From Lottia gigantea (lineage: Eukaryota > Mollusca > Gastropoda > Lottiidae), in NCBI RefSeq assembly GCF_000327385.1, contig NW_008709663.1, forward strand, positions 207,135-271,134: DNA of 64,000 nt, read 5' to 3'. The notes below the pieces were generated by a model that saw only the letters and a program-made list of their open reading frames with translations, did not search any database and was not told the origin of the DNA. Below, piece by piece: positions 45,501-57,200 of this stretch. How positions within the stretch are numbered: the stretch's first letter is position 1; every line of letters begins with the position of its first letter. The position numbers and the translations under genes were made by a program.

Positions 45501-46481
45501 ATTGTATCTTTTTTAACATTAATATTTTGGCTAGCAATGTTTGCCTGAAAAAAAAACTTTCAGTTCTAATGACAATTGGCAAGGAAAAACCAGTTCTCAA
45601 ACTAAGCTCAGAACAATGAACATTTGTGGTTATATTTTTAAAGGTAGGAAAGCTCAGAATCCGAACTATACAACTCACAAGTAATTTGGTGATGTCCATT
45701 TTAATGGTTGAAAATAAATAACTGTCCTATTCTGGTATGTGAATGAAATATCTAAATCCAGCCATGGAGTATAATCCTAAACACTGGTAAATACACCCAC
45801 TATGGCCAATATTAAGCCAAGGTTAATCTCTTTAACTAGCCCTAATCCATTGATAAATATTGATTCAATAATCACTGTTAGGTAATCATTAGACCGGTAC
45901 ATGATTAGGTATTCCAATGTCTAATAATAGCTTGCCTTTTTTACTAAAAATTTAGTACACCAGCACCCCAATAGGATACCAGAATTACCTCAGGAGTAAA
46001 AATCAGAGGCAGATCCTAGCCCTAGGAACTAGGCCTAGCCATAGACTAAAGTATCAGTTATGCCCCAACTTGAAATTCTTGGCCCAGGCAACTGGACAAC
46101 ACCAATACAATAGCATTTCCCTTTTCCTGTCTGTACTTGCTTGACCATGTAACAATGGTTGACCCATTCACATTCAGCTATGAATAAGCCATAATAATTT
46201 TGCCTTTCATTTCAGACTGAGTTTGGGGTGAAAAGCTGCCTTCAAATCAAATTTCCAAGCCATTCACAAAAACTAAGAACAATTTTCTATGTTCACAACG
46301 CTTAAATTTGACCTGATTGCGTTTGTATTGGCGACGGCTTGGCTTTCATTACTTTCCGATTCCCCACCCCACCTTTTTTTTCACTTGAAAAATGAATGAA
46401 AAAGGTTCAAAATCGCTGAAAATCAACTTGCAAAGAAGAAAATAACGTTACCGATGAAGATCTTGTGGTAATTGAAGTCAT
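42573..46481 (-). CDS. CCNB: G2/mitotic-specific cyclin B, complete
   Basis: Eight coding exons on the minus strand: 46452-46481, 45332-45544, 44814-45029, 44217-44375, 43803-44039, 43373-43513, 42978-43082, 42573-42665. All introns are phase 0 and GT-AG. The product is 397 residues, normal for cyclin B. Visible parts: destruction box RAALGDIGN (36-44) for APC/C ubiquitination; the region before the cyclin box with [17 protein letters not shown] and [10 protein letters not shown]; cyclin box with MRSILIDWL (172-180, the CDK1-binding MRAIL segment), [11 protein letters not shown] (227-237) and FLRRNSKA; second cyclin fold with [15 protein letters not shown] and [13 protein letters not shown]-terminus [11 protein letters not shown]. 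It activates CDK1 at mitotic entry. The start exon [10 protein letters not shown] is tiny but in phase and leads straight to the promoter. Confidence 0.96.
44580..44660 (-). mobile_element. SINE-A tail fragment in a cyclin B intron
   Basis: AATGAAATGGGAGTTTTAG, ATGGACTTTTATGTTCTAA, TTTTTCTGCACCATGTG. Diverged. Confidence 0.45.
45679..45699 (-). other. CCNB: Possible alternative cyclin B first exon (MDITKLL)
   Basis: ATG at 45699 gives MDITKLL and then a GTGAGT donor in phase 0, which would join the 45332-45544 exon in frame. No acceptor precedes it, so it would need its own start site within the first intron. Weak evidence, since a seven-codon match can occur by chance. Confidence 0.2.
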
Positions 46482-46665
46482 TTTGATTCTGAATATACAA
46501 GGACTGGAATATTGTTACAATTTTTTTGCTGAGTTTCTACACCTTCAATATTCCCTCTCTTGTCATTTCATGCACGAACACAACATTCAACAAAATGCTT
46601 TCAAATAGATGCGGCTTGACGCTGATTGGCTGTGAGTGTCACCAAACATTCATTTCATTGGTTGA
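46482..46665 (-). promoter_or_regulatory. CCNB: Cyclin B promoter: two CCAAT boxes and a CHR-like site
   Basis: Read on the minus strand towards the gene, CCAAT lies at 46661-46657 (ATCAACCAATGAA) and again at 46629-46625 (CAGCCAATCAGC), 32 bp apart. TTTGAA follows at 46605-46600, and the start codon is at 46481. NF-Y sites spaced about 32-33 bp with a downstream CHR (TTTGAA), bound by DREAM or MuvB complexes, are the known plan of vertebrate G2/M promoters such as cyclin B genes. Motifs are seen; function is inferred. Confidence 0.65.
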
Positions 46666-46844
46666 TTTCTCCCGGGTTGTCATTGCAATTTCATACCAAC
46701 TTATTGAAATTAAAGATTACAAAATATTTTCCATGGTTTCGACCAAATTATGTTACTAATTTCAAAATGATACCTAAATTCAATTCTTTGTAAAATATTT
46801 TTCTCAAATAAAAAATCTCGTACTTTTGAGAATTAGATTCTTAC

Positions 46845-46990
46845 TTCCGGTGACAGAATATAAACTTCCGGTCATAACAAACTCATGTGGCCATATTTTA
46901 TTTTACCGGTAAATTTCTTTTTTAACATTTGATTATAGATCCAGATTTGCTTCGATTTTTGAGACGAAGATGTTAAAAGGTGACATTTTT
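46845..46990 (+). promoter_or_regulatory. Putative promoter of a rightward gene (paired ETS motifs)
   Basis: ACTTCCGG occurs at about 46,853 and again near 46,866, followed by ATGTGGCCATATTTTATTTT. Paired ETS sites and a YY1/SRF-like core suggest a start site. It lies about 370 bp upstream of the cyclin B start codon and points away from it. Inferred only. Confidence 0.35.
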
Positions 46991-48654
46991 ATTGCAAATT
47001 TGGAAATGTCCAAATTTAAAGTGATCGGTGAAATGTCACATTAAAATTTTGCAAGTTTATTGATCGATTCCGATGTCGGAATGACATTTCTTAGCTGCGA
47101 TTAAAGCAAAAATGGGGTATTACCTTAGATACTCGAAATCAGAAAATAAAATTATTATTAAAATCCTAATTACCTGAGTATGAAGTTGAATAGATGACTG
47201 TATGGAATGATAAACTCAGAGTATATTATATTCAGGCAGATTAAATTATAATATATATTGCTTCCTGTCTGTGTCATCAATCAATAACTCAATATAATGA
47301 TTTAAATGTCAATGATTAACCATGAGCTCATGGAATATGAAAGCCTAACATTCTATTGAAACCTTAGATGACTGTTTGAATCAAATCATTTTCTCTTTCC
47401 CAATGTCAATCAAAGACTCTCAGTAGTATTTGAAGAAGATGCGTTTTGTTTGTATTGTCAATGAGGGGCAGAATGGAAGACATGCCTATTGGTGGGTACT
47501 TAGGACTTATCTTGATGCCCATCAATCGTATGACTCAATTTTTTACCATTTTGTAATAAAACTATTATTATTATTATTATGAAAAAATGTGACTGTAAAA
47601 TAAGCAAGGATTAAAAAGAAGGCACATGGTAGAGTATTGGCAGCCGTAATTTGTCTATTGTTACGGCACTTTACTCATATATTTTGTTTCATAAGATACA
47701 GAACTGTTTCAAACCTTAAAACTAATCCTTACAAAGACCCTACAGGCAGTTGCTATCTATGCAATAAAATGCTAAATCATGATTATTCCTTCCTTAATTA
47801 ATGTAAACAAGTCATCCTGTTATGGTGCCATAACTTGAAATGAATTTCATATTGTTACGACAGACTACAGATATCTGTTGTTTTATATACAGTCAAGTAA
47901 CCTAATTTCGTGGAAACCTATTATTCGTGGATTTCCGGAAATGCTTAATAATTTACATGAGCAAACTTGCGCGACCTCCGCATTAGTTTGTTTTGATAAA
48001 CATGGGTTTTCTCTGCAATATCAGCCTGTAGAATGAATCCAGTAGTAACATGTATTAATGTATACTTTGACAAATACAAAATGGCGGATTTCAGTTATTA
48101 CCAAACGTCACCATTTTTTATCGGCCGAATTTCCTTATAATCCCAAGCGGTAATCGGAATTCCAAGTGTCGTCTGCTAGAATGTAATCCAACGAATGAAG
48201 TCACGTGATCAACTAGCGGATTCCGTGTCAGCAGAAAATATCTATGGAACACAAAGTGGACCATATTCTTATGTTGTTTCAGTGACTTTTAGCAATAAAT
48301 CACGCTACGTATCTGATTTTGTCAGTCACTATTTTTTTTTAAAATCGTGGTTCTTTGAAGGAATTGTCACTAGTTATAATGAATTGATATTAAAGATAAA
48401 TACTAAGAGAAGTTAATTATACTACCCGGTATCCATACAATGTGTTTTTCTAGACTTATTTATAGATCAAACATTGTACACGAAAATAGGTCACGCATTC
48501 TGTCGCCGTTGCCGAGTTGGTTGCTCATGAAATATGGGTCAAAATGAGGGATTCATAAAGAAAATCGAAATAAACCAATTTTAATTATTTTGTAGAATAT
48601 CTGAGGAAACATCTAAGACATAAAAAAATTTTTTCGTTTTTTTAACTTTGACAA
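46991..48654. other. No recognised coding exon
   Basis: (TTA)n-like run at about 47,562-47,579. AAAATGGCGGATTTC at about 48,078-48,092 looks like a YY1-type element and could mark a second start site for a rightward gene; a short frame from that ATG closes after 19 codons. AT-rich otherwise. Confidence 0.35.
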
Positions 48655-48995
48655 AATTTGGTGTTGAATCCTGATATCCACAAAAATAGGTTACACCACT
48701 GTAGTAGACTCTATTTTAGGGCTTTGATTTTAGTCTGGAATATTTGTAAATCGTCCTCAGAAGTACTAGAAGTATATGAAAATCGCATAATACCTCATAC
48801 TAGGAATTTTACTTTCTGTTTCTATATATGGCAGAGTCTCAAGAAATGACAAGTTGTCAATTTGACTTTCAAACATGGATAATTTTGGACTCACATGGTG
48901 AGCTGTGAACAATATTACTGATAAGTTCAGCTAAAAAATTCTGTTTCTGAGACTAAAGCACAATTGGTTAAACGAATGGCGAATCTGTTCTTATA
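48655..48995. mobile_element. TTAAAGGGAC-family MITE, diverged copy
   Basis: TTTTAGTCTGGAATATTTG, TCCTCAGAAGTACTAGAAG, GGAATTTTACTTTCTG, GATAAGTTCAGCTAAAAAAT, TTTCTGAGACTAAAGCAC, ending CTGTTCTTATAA. The left terminus is decayed. Confidence 0.6.
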
Positions 48996-49176
48996 ATAGA
49001 ATTTTTCATCTTCACAATGTCAAGCTACTCTGAACTTTGTCTTAGACTACCTTGACATTGTGAAGGTGGTATGTCTATGTTCCTAATTAGTCCGTTAGTC
49101 CTTATGAAGATGATCTTCTGTGGTCTGTATTTTAAATCTTATTACTTCCCTTTAATTGCAATTTGTTTGTTAATAG

Positions 49177-49265
49177 ATCAGAAAGTGTGCTGTGTAATAC
49201 TATGATGTAATATGGAAGATATCAAAAAAAGACTCGAATTGAAAAATAATCATGTACAGATTAAG
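49177..49265 (+). CDS. Possible first coding exon of an unrecognised gene
   Basis: After an acceptor-like TTTGTTTGTTAATAG the sequence has ATG at 49212 and reads MEDIKKRLELKNNHVQIK, then a donor (AAG then GTAGGT), phase 0. The lysine-rich amphipathic start is gene-like and the strand fits the ETS-rich region near 46,860. I do not recognise the protein, and I found no second exon up to the right edge, so long introns or a chance match are both possible. Confidence 0.3.
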
Positions 49266-51535
49266 GTAGGTGGAAACTGATTGAATCGTCTGAGGGAGAG
49301 AATGACCAGCAGTTCTATTTTCAGCGACAGTGGGCAGTTGGCATTGGAAGAGTAAAAGGGTTGTTGTATGCCTTAGGGGTGCCTGTTGAAATTAAACTTT
49401 AAAGAGAGTTCATTTTCTCTTTAAAAACATGAAAATTTAGCTCATCTGAGAGCAGAGACTTTTAACCTTTTTCTTTCTATTGCTCCTTTCTATTGATCCT
49501 TATTGATTGCATTACCTCCCTTTCCCCTATAAATCTTTACCTTTTTTCGTGATCTTCGCTTTTGTTTCCCTGCAGTTTTTTTCATGTTAGAGAATATAGC
49601 CTGACTGAATAGAACAACTTAAATTATTAATTTTACTCCAAGACTACAAAGCGTCTCATTGTCCCCCCAAATTTGAAAAATTACCCCTAGGCTTTTGCAT
49701 GTTGTCCACCGCTCTACTGACGGGATACCCAGGTAAAAAAATTCCCTGTCTTAGAGTAATGATAAAACTAATAAAGTTTATTAAGTACATTATGATATGA
49801 ATTGTGGTAAAATAATGAGTGCAGTTGATACAGTCAAGTTAAAACACTGGAGGGTGTATGGTCGTTAAAATCTCTGGAAGGTTTCAATTAATTACTGTTA
49901 TACCGGTACCTTACTGACCTAGTTCTCCTAATTAATAAGTACTTTTATTTTCTACTCTCAGACTTATTCCAAGAAAAGTTATTTTCATGTTATCTAGAAA
50001 ATATAATTTATAAAAGTTGAAATACATAGAAGTATGAAATGATTGAAGTCATGATGTAATTGATTTAAGGATACGTACTGGCTATTTGTACCGTCACAAT
50101 GTGTGTTCTCTATGTTAGTTCGGATAAGATAAGACAATAGGCGCACTTATTTTTGGTTTTGTTAAAGCATGACGCCATATTGATTGTCAAGAATGATATT
50201 AAGTAACTTTGTTAGAGTTAGGTAGGGATGGCCATATGTTTTTTGCCCATTTTTGTACCACTGCAGTACGAATAGCCACAGCCTTAAGGATAACCCAAAA
50301 AGTTGGATTAAGTATCCTCATAAGATTATTTCCAATGATATCTAATGATGAAGAATTTTGAAATCTATTTTTTTCATCTTATTGGTTTCCATATATGAAA
50401 TGTGGGTTCATTGGGCAAAGTAGCATTTGTGCTGGTGGTTGGTCAAAATTGTTATTGTGGGAGAGTAAAAAAGGCCTACCAGCTATCCTAGCCTGATAGT
50501 TTGCGATATCAGCATCCGCTGGAAGCGAACATTAACTTGTCATATACCTACCTACCTACCTCCTAGTCTGCCAGATGCATTGGGAGAACACATATGAAAT
50601 AAGGATGTCTATTGTTAAATTTATCTTTTCTTTGCTTTCTTACTTTTATAATCTGTTTTTCTGACATCAAAACTTGAAACAGACCTTGTTATCTAGTCTA
50701 CTTAAAATTAATTACTACAAAGCTTTCTAAAGGTACATGATTGTCTGCGGTGGTGGCTCAAAAAAGGGGATCAGGAGGGCCAAGAATACATTTATTTGTG
50801 GAATTATACATTGTTTCATTTCAAAAACTTAATAATATTAAACGAATACTCTTTCAAATTGCATAAAATGCAGGATTAAAGTCCTTATTTATTTCCATGA
50901 GCACCCCCTAGAGAATGGATTCCAACAAAATGTGGAGGTGGCCCCTGTAAATCAAAAGTTCTGTGGTTCCACTGGTAGCTTTTGGTGTTAAGAATTAAAT
51001 TTTTTCAGTAGACGCTCACATGCAAAATAAAGTGGAACATAGCTACCAAATTGTCCTTGACCTTGGTTGCTGAATGTGTGTCAGTTATTGTGAATGGTGG
51101 AGTGATATTTAACATGACAAGCCTATCTTATAAATATATATATATAAACATAGATATTGCCAGGATCGTAGAAACTGTCAGGCCGGGAGCAAACTGAAAG
51201 TAGAAATTTCCTATGTTAACGGCAATGTTAACTTATAATGCTATTAGACTGGTTGAAAGGTAATGAACAGATATAGATATAAGAGATCTATATTTGAATG
51301 ACTGGAGGTAAAATGGAGAAATGTGATTTACTATTCACTAGCCCTTCCTTATTTCTTTCTCCGTCTTTTACTAATGTAAGTTTTATCATGATTTGTGAAA
51401 TGGCTTAAGATATAAATGAAAGAATAGACAAATGAATTAATGGGTACCTTCTTTGTTAAAGAGAGGGTATATGTGTTATCAGTGCCCTTTGGTTATTTGT
51501 TTTATAGTATCTCAATTTCTTTCTAACAGGGCTAA
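49266..51535. other. No recognised gene or repeat family
   Basis: AT-rich DNA. (CTAC)n-like run at about 50,548-50,563 and a (TA)n run at 51,136-51,148. No exon found. Confidence 0.4.
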
Positions 51536-51539
51536 AAAA

Positions 51540-51796
51540 AAAAACGGTTTTCTTCTGTCAGTGATGCAGGTAAGAGGGCTGGCATGGAATAAGCCTCTAG
51601 TCATTTGAATGGTACAATAAACCAAGGCCCCAGGCTGTGCACGTAAAAGACCTCTCTGCATTTGGAAATCGAAAAAGGGCAGGCTTATGCCGCTGTTTGG
51701 CAAAATATCCCTCATTCTACCCTGCATGGTGTTATCCGTCTTCATTAGCCCACATGGTGCAGAAATGTAGGACATAAAACTCCATTCATTTCACAA
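51540..51796 (+). mobile_element. SINE-A body and tail
   Basis: CTTCTGTCAGTGATGCAGGT, AGGGCTGGCATGGAATAAGC, CAGGCTGTGCACGTAAAAG, GGGCAGGCTTATGCCGCTG, CTTCATTAGCCCACATGG, ACTCCATTCATTTCA. Very close to 40,228-40,495. Confidence 0.75.
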
Positions 51797-52062
51797 GGGC
51801 TAAAAAACTTGCATAACTACAATGTTATCAGCAAGAGATGATTTCTGCTAAAAAAAATAAAGACATATAGAGGGAATAAATATTTTATTTTTATGTAAAA
51901 TTTTGACATATGAGATGAAAATATATTTACACAAAAATTTATCAAATTATCTTTTTATACACAATATTACAATTTTTCAACAAAATTATACAGAAATTTA
52001 AAATTAAATGAAATGGAATTTTACTTCCAGCTCTTTTGTGAGGTTTATAGCACAATAGGTGC

Positions 52063-52173
52063 TGGCCCCGTATTCTCGAAACGGTCTTAGCACTAGGATG
52101 TCCTAGAATCAATGTTAGAAGATAAGAATCTAGGACATCCTAGCTCTAAGATCATTTTGAGAATATGGGGCCT
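52063..52173. mobile_element. Small palindromic element (GGCCCCGTATTCTCG)
   Basis: 111 bp. GGCCCCGTATTCTCGAAAC to GTCCTAGA pairs with TCTAGGACATCCTAG to GAGAATATGGGGCC, loop about 20 nt. Arms of about 44 nt carry several mismatches. It abuts the SINE-B copy that follows. Confidence 0.8.
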
Positions 52174-52175
52174 GG

Positions 52176-52595
52176 TTCTTAACATGACGTCATTTGCTTG
52201 GTTACGTCGAGCAAATGGCGGCTGAGGGTTCTAACCTCAATTGTCATGTGAATAAGCCATCCTCACACATAATTCCTGTCGACCCAGCTGTGAGTGGGTA
52301 CGGGAAATCTGGGAAAGATCAATGCCACAAGGTTTGGCCAAGGACCAGCTGGAAGAAAGGATCCTTAACCTTGAATCTAAGTTGTTATCCTTTTACAATT
52401 AATGCCAAGAGTTTTGCCCAAGGACCAGCTGGTAGAAATGATCCTTAACTGTGAACCTATGTTGTTATCCTTTTACAATCAATGACAAGATTTTTGGCCA
52501 AGGACCAACTGGTACAAAGGATCCTGAACTGTGAACCTAAGTACATGTAGTTATCCTTGTAAAATATAGTTTCTTTCTTTCTTTCTAATGGAGAC
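52176..52595 (+). mobile_element. SINE-B copy with a triplicated 3' module
   Basis: Head TTGCTTGGTTACGTCGAGC, AAATGGCGGCTGAGGGTTC, body AATAAGCCATCCTCAC and CGACCCAGCTGTGAGTG, then three copies of about 75 bp with GGCCAAGGACCAGCTGG, AAAGGATCCTTAACC and GTTGTTATCCTTTTACAA, and a final TTTCTTTCTTTC run. An open frame across it is not a gene. Confidence 0.75.
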
Positions 52596-53394
52596 TGGTA
52601 ATGCCATGTAGTGTGCAGTGAGGTAAAGTTTTTGTTTTATTGAAATGAGAACTATTGTGAAGCTAATAATCCAATTTACTAGTCAATAACTACTAGTAGG
52701 ATAGTGAATAACTAGGAGGCTCTCATATTGCTCTACTTTGGGTTTCCCTATTATTGAAATCAAAAAAGGGTCCTACATGACATGCTTTTATTGGTTGATA
52801 ATAATGTCATTAGAACAGAACTGAGGTAGAAAACTTGTAAGATTACAATAGTGACAAAAAATATCAGGAAAATTGAAATGTTATTTAAATCTATTTTGAG
52901 TTGTTGTTAGTATAAGGTTTTATAAGAGGTACTCTCTTATAGAAGCACTGGCCTAGGTCACAAGTAGGACTGTGGATTTCAGCATTGGAATACATCAATT
53001 TGATAGGAAATTACCTACTTCTGGAGAGATTTACAAGATAGTGTAAGTCTTGTAATACATCTAGAAGTATCACAGTACATTAAGAATAATAATTTTTATA
53101 GATATGAATTTCTATTTATTATTTAAACAAAACGTTTCATTTCACATACAGGTAATGTTATCAACTCATTACTTGATCATCACTTGATGAAGAATAAATT
53201 GAAGTCTATATCTATAAAAATTGTTGTTTTGGTGTAGTATATGAAAAGTAGGAGATTTGAAGACAGTGAAGTTGCACAATCAGTGTGGTTTGAAACAAAA
53301 GGAAATTAAAAGTTAACTTCCATTTCCTTGAATTGAAGTCCAATCACTGTCTAATACTATAACTAGTGGTAAGTCTACTCAGGAAATTAATGTT

Positions 53395-53645
53395 AGATAT
53401 AGGATTGTTTCCCACTTATAGACAGGTTTCATGGGGCCGTGATATACCACAGTTTTTACTCTGTTACGGAAGGTGTTATCACTAGTAGTGTTTCTAATGC
53501 AGGGGGTGTCAATGGCGATAAGAGGCTTTGAATCCCCACTTTAAAATTTCTTTTGATACAGGATTGTTTCCCACTTTATAGACAGGTTTAGTGGAGCCAT
53601 TCAGTGATATACCACAGTTTTTACTCTGCTGTACTTTGCTGTAAA
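53395..53645 (+). repeat. Direct repeat of about 60 bp, 160 bp apart
   Basis: GGATTGTTTCCCACTTATAG, ACAGGTTTCATGGGGCC, GATATACCACAGTTTTTACT begin at about 53,402 and again near 53,563. 52,600-53,395 shows nothing recognisable. Confidence 0.6.
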
Positions 53646-53807
53646 TTTCATATATTCATTACTTGCAAGTCACTAAAAGTTTCAAAACAGCACAGTACAT
53701 CCAATAAGTTTTATGTTAATGTAAATTTACTAGAAAGTGTGCTGACTAGTTCCTCTGTAGCAGAGCTCATTACATTCCTTGAATGTTCAGCACAGTTTTC
53801 CTAATCC

Positions 53808-54570
53808 CAGAACAGTAGGATGTAAAACTCCATTTCATTAGAACAATCAGTAATATTTAAAACTGTGTTTCAATAAAACAGTACAGAAGGATATTTTAAT
53901 TTCATTTCTCTAGACCAATAAGATACAGAACAGTAGGATATATCTATTTCATTTCATTAGTACAATAAGATACAGAACAGTAAGATATAAAACTCCATTT
54001 CATTTCATTAGTTCTATAAGGTACAGAACAGTAGGATATATCTATTTCATTTCATTAGTCCAATAAGATACAGAACAGTAGGATATATCTATTTCATTTC
54101 ATTAGTCCAATAAGGTACAGAACAGTAGGATATATCTATTTCATTTCATTAGTTCAATAAGGTACAGAACAGTAGGATATATCTATTTCATTTCATTAGT
54201 TCAATAAGGTACAGAACAGTTTGATATAAAACCCTATTTCATTTCATTAGTCCAATAAGATACAGAACAGTAAGATATAAAACTCCATTTCATTTCATTA
54301 GTTCTATAAGATACAGAACAGTAGGATATAAAACTCTATTTCATTTCATTAGTCAAAACATGAGCTGCATTAGCATTATCACTAAGATGTTAAAGTCTAT
54401 TTAATTTCACTAGTTCACTTATGAGCAGAACAGTAGAATATAGAAACTTAATTTCATGTCACTAGACCATCCAGAGCAGAACAGAGAATTCCATTCCATT
54501 AGGACAATCAGGTACAGAAAATTCAGATATAAAACTCATTCTATTAGATAAACAAGAGCAGAATAGTTAG
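53808..54570 (-). repeat. 51-bp minisatellite, reverse of the 691-1712 unit
   Basis: About 14 units of CAGTAGGATATAAAACTCC, ATTTCATTTCATTAG, TCCAATAAGGTACAGAA; several units lack the AAACTC part. Reversed, the unit is the same 51-mer as at 691-1712. Edges grade into diverged units. Confidence 0.9.
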
Positions 54571-56620
54571 ATATGAGACTCCATTTCATTATCTCTCTGA
54601 GCTGAAAGCCTGGGTAAGAGGTTGAGACACTTATGGTGTATTCCTGTAGAAAATAACATGTAGTCTCTGGAACTGCTATAAGCATGGAATACAGACATGT
54701 TTAGTTCGATATCTTCTTCTACCAAACCTGAAATATAGAATAAGAACATGTTTTGATATTGAGGTTATGTTATTTCTTCTGTATCTGGCACGCTTGCAAT
54801 GGGCATAGTTCACATCACTCATCTTTCCTTGGACATAAGATTAAAGATATGGTGGAATATAGATATATTCTATAAGAGAGAACTGGACATTGTCTTGGTT
54901 GGTTGGATGTAGGAATTTAGAATATGTGTTCAAAACATTTTAACCGGTAAAACTTTTAGCTTCAAGTGGGGTTATCCCCTCCTCCTCTGCCATGATTGGC
55001 ATCGTCCCTGTCAGTGTACATTATTTTAATTGAATTCATGTTGATTTGACGTAAGGAGGAAATAGTTTATACAAGAAAGAAGAGAAGAGTTGATGGGTTG
55101 CTGTAGATGTTAGATATTTATTATAACATGATTTATTATCAACAGTTTAGACACACGTCAGTCTTCATTTTTGGGAACTGATAGTTCATTTAAAGAGAGC
55201 AATAACCATGTTGATGAGAACTCCCACACTCAAACATAATATGGTTTTATTGAAAGGAGAATTTTCATACGTAATTGGGTTATAAGCTATAATTGTATAT
55301 GTTTTATAGATACAGAGTTTCTCTAACTCTACCCTAATAGACATCTTTCAACAATTGCTACAAAAATATTACCGAGTTATGTCATTACCCTTAAATTGAG
55401 CTATGTCACGTACAGGAAGTAAAAAATATGATATTATTAGAAGTTAGAATTAATAAAATTTAAGATATCCTTTTGTCACAAAAATTGGTCGGCCAATGAA
55501 GGAAAAATGCGTGTGTATATGGATAAATTTTTCTGTAGATCCATCATCTTTTTCCATATGCGAATGAAATCGTCATCATTCCATATAAGGTGTTTGTTCG
55601 CTAATGAAAAGTTTCGAATGCAAGGTTTACTAATGTAAAGTGCGTAACACAGAGTGACTAATGCAGAGTGTATAATACAAAGAATGAAATACATATTCAT
55701 TTTTATATTTTTACCCACCAATATTTGTACTTTTTAGCAATGTCATATGCATGTTATATCAATTGACAACATTGGTATTTCAAAACTCTGAATATTTATG
55801 ACAACGTTATAAGTCCATATCAGAATCATGTCAAATATTATTGAAATATGTCAAGTACCGGAAGTAAAAAATATATTATTTTGTTAGAATTTGTAAGAAT
55901 TAAGTGGGCTGAAAACTATAAATGTGCATCAGAATTATTTTTATGGTTATCAAAATCACGCTGATTGGCGTTCTCCAGCCAGATAATGGTTTATGGCCTA
56001 CGCTACCACATTGTTACAGCCAACTTTTAATGATGTTTCGTTTTCTGGATAACGGAACCAGACAAGGCTTCTTTATTTTTATTTTCAAACAAAAAGTCTG
56101 AAGTTTTTTTTTTTGAGAGATGATAATAAGATATTATTTTTCATGTTGAAAATGTTTAAATCTATTTTTTCCGGAACTCTTGAAAGAGTTCAATCTTCCT
56201 GCTGTTATTTTTTTCTTTTTTGTTTCCATGGTTGTTTTTGAATTTTTAAGCTTTCATCTAAAACACATGTTGTTAATTTGCGATTGGGTTTTAAACTGCG
56301 ATTAGTTGTGTATGTAAGCGTAACTCATACTCAAACTCAAGGTATTCTTACATGAGTCCGGAAACTCTCCATGTATGTAGGGTAACCAAGTGATATTGGA
56401 TGCCATTATTTTACTCAAAGAAAGTCCAAATGTTGGAAAACTAGGTCTGTGTATCTGAAACATGTGTCAACAGTGGGAAATGAGTAGTCAATTAAAGAAA
56501 ACTAATAAAAATCAGAATATATAAGCTGAGTTATTGGTCAGAAGAAATAATAACGAGTTGTTTGTATTCCTCATTTATGGACCATCTACTACTAGTACTA
56601 CAGTACTTGTTGATCTGAAC
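54571..56620. other. No recognised gene
   Basis: A minus-strand open frame near 54,570-54,745 follows a good acceptor (TATATTTCAG) but runs into the minisatellite and matches no family I know. Two related passages (55,730-55,740 versus 55,855-55,870, both with GGAAGTAAAAAATAT nearby) suggest a diverged duplication. Confidence 0.35.
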
Positions 56621-56629
56621 CTAAAGCAA

Positions 56630-57200
56630 CCTCTACCAGATGATGCCATTGGTCACTGTCCAATCCATTAAAACAGGATCCTTTAGCAGGGAATGCCATT
56701 AGCCACTGACCAATCCAGTAAACAGGATCTTTTAGCAGGGAATGCCATTGGCCACTGACCAATCCAGTAAACAGGATCTTTTAGCAGGGAATGCCATTGG
56801 CCACTGAACAATCCATTAAACAGGATTCTTTTAGCAGGGAATGCCAACGGCCACTGACCAATCCAGTAAACAGGATCCTCTACCAGATGATGCCATTGGC
56901 CACTGTCCAATCCATTAAAACAGGATCCTTTAGCAGGTAATGCCATTGGCCACTGACCAATCCAGTAAACAGGATCCTTTAGCAGGGAATGCCATTGGCC
57001 ACTGACCAATCCAGTAAAACAGGATCCTGAAGCAGGGAATGCCATTGGCCACTGACCAATCCAGTAAACAGGATCCTTTAGCAGGGAATGCCATTGGCCA
57101 CCGACCAATCCAGTAAAACAGGATCCTTAAGCAGGGAATGCCATTGGCCACCGACCAATCCAGTAAAACAGGATCTTTTAGAAGGGAATGCTATTGGCCA
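56630..57200 (-). repeat. 49-51-bp minisatellite (about 11 units)
   Basis: The unit contains AGGATCCTTTAGCAGGGAAT, GCCATTGGCCACTGACC and AATCCAGTAAAAC. A minority type has CTCTACCAGATGATGCC. Each unit holds a CCAAT-like GACCAATCC. The minus-strand open frames are artefacts. Confidence 0.93.

Noticed and set aside
45309-45548. Plus-strand frame opposite cyclin B exon 2
   Set aside because: Antisense shadow of a confirmed exon.
52194-52448. 84-codon plus-strand frame
   Set aside because: Translation of a SINE-B copy.
54567-54749. Minus-strand frame after a good acceptor (GLVEEDIELNMSVFHAY)
   Set aside because: Looked exon-like, but I know no match, there is no clear donor, and its downstream end enters the minisatellite.
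56683-57151. Repeat protein-like frames (SGQWHSLLKDPVYWIGQWP type)
   Set aside because: Two frames are open in the same array and unit lengths shift the frame; minisatellite.
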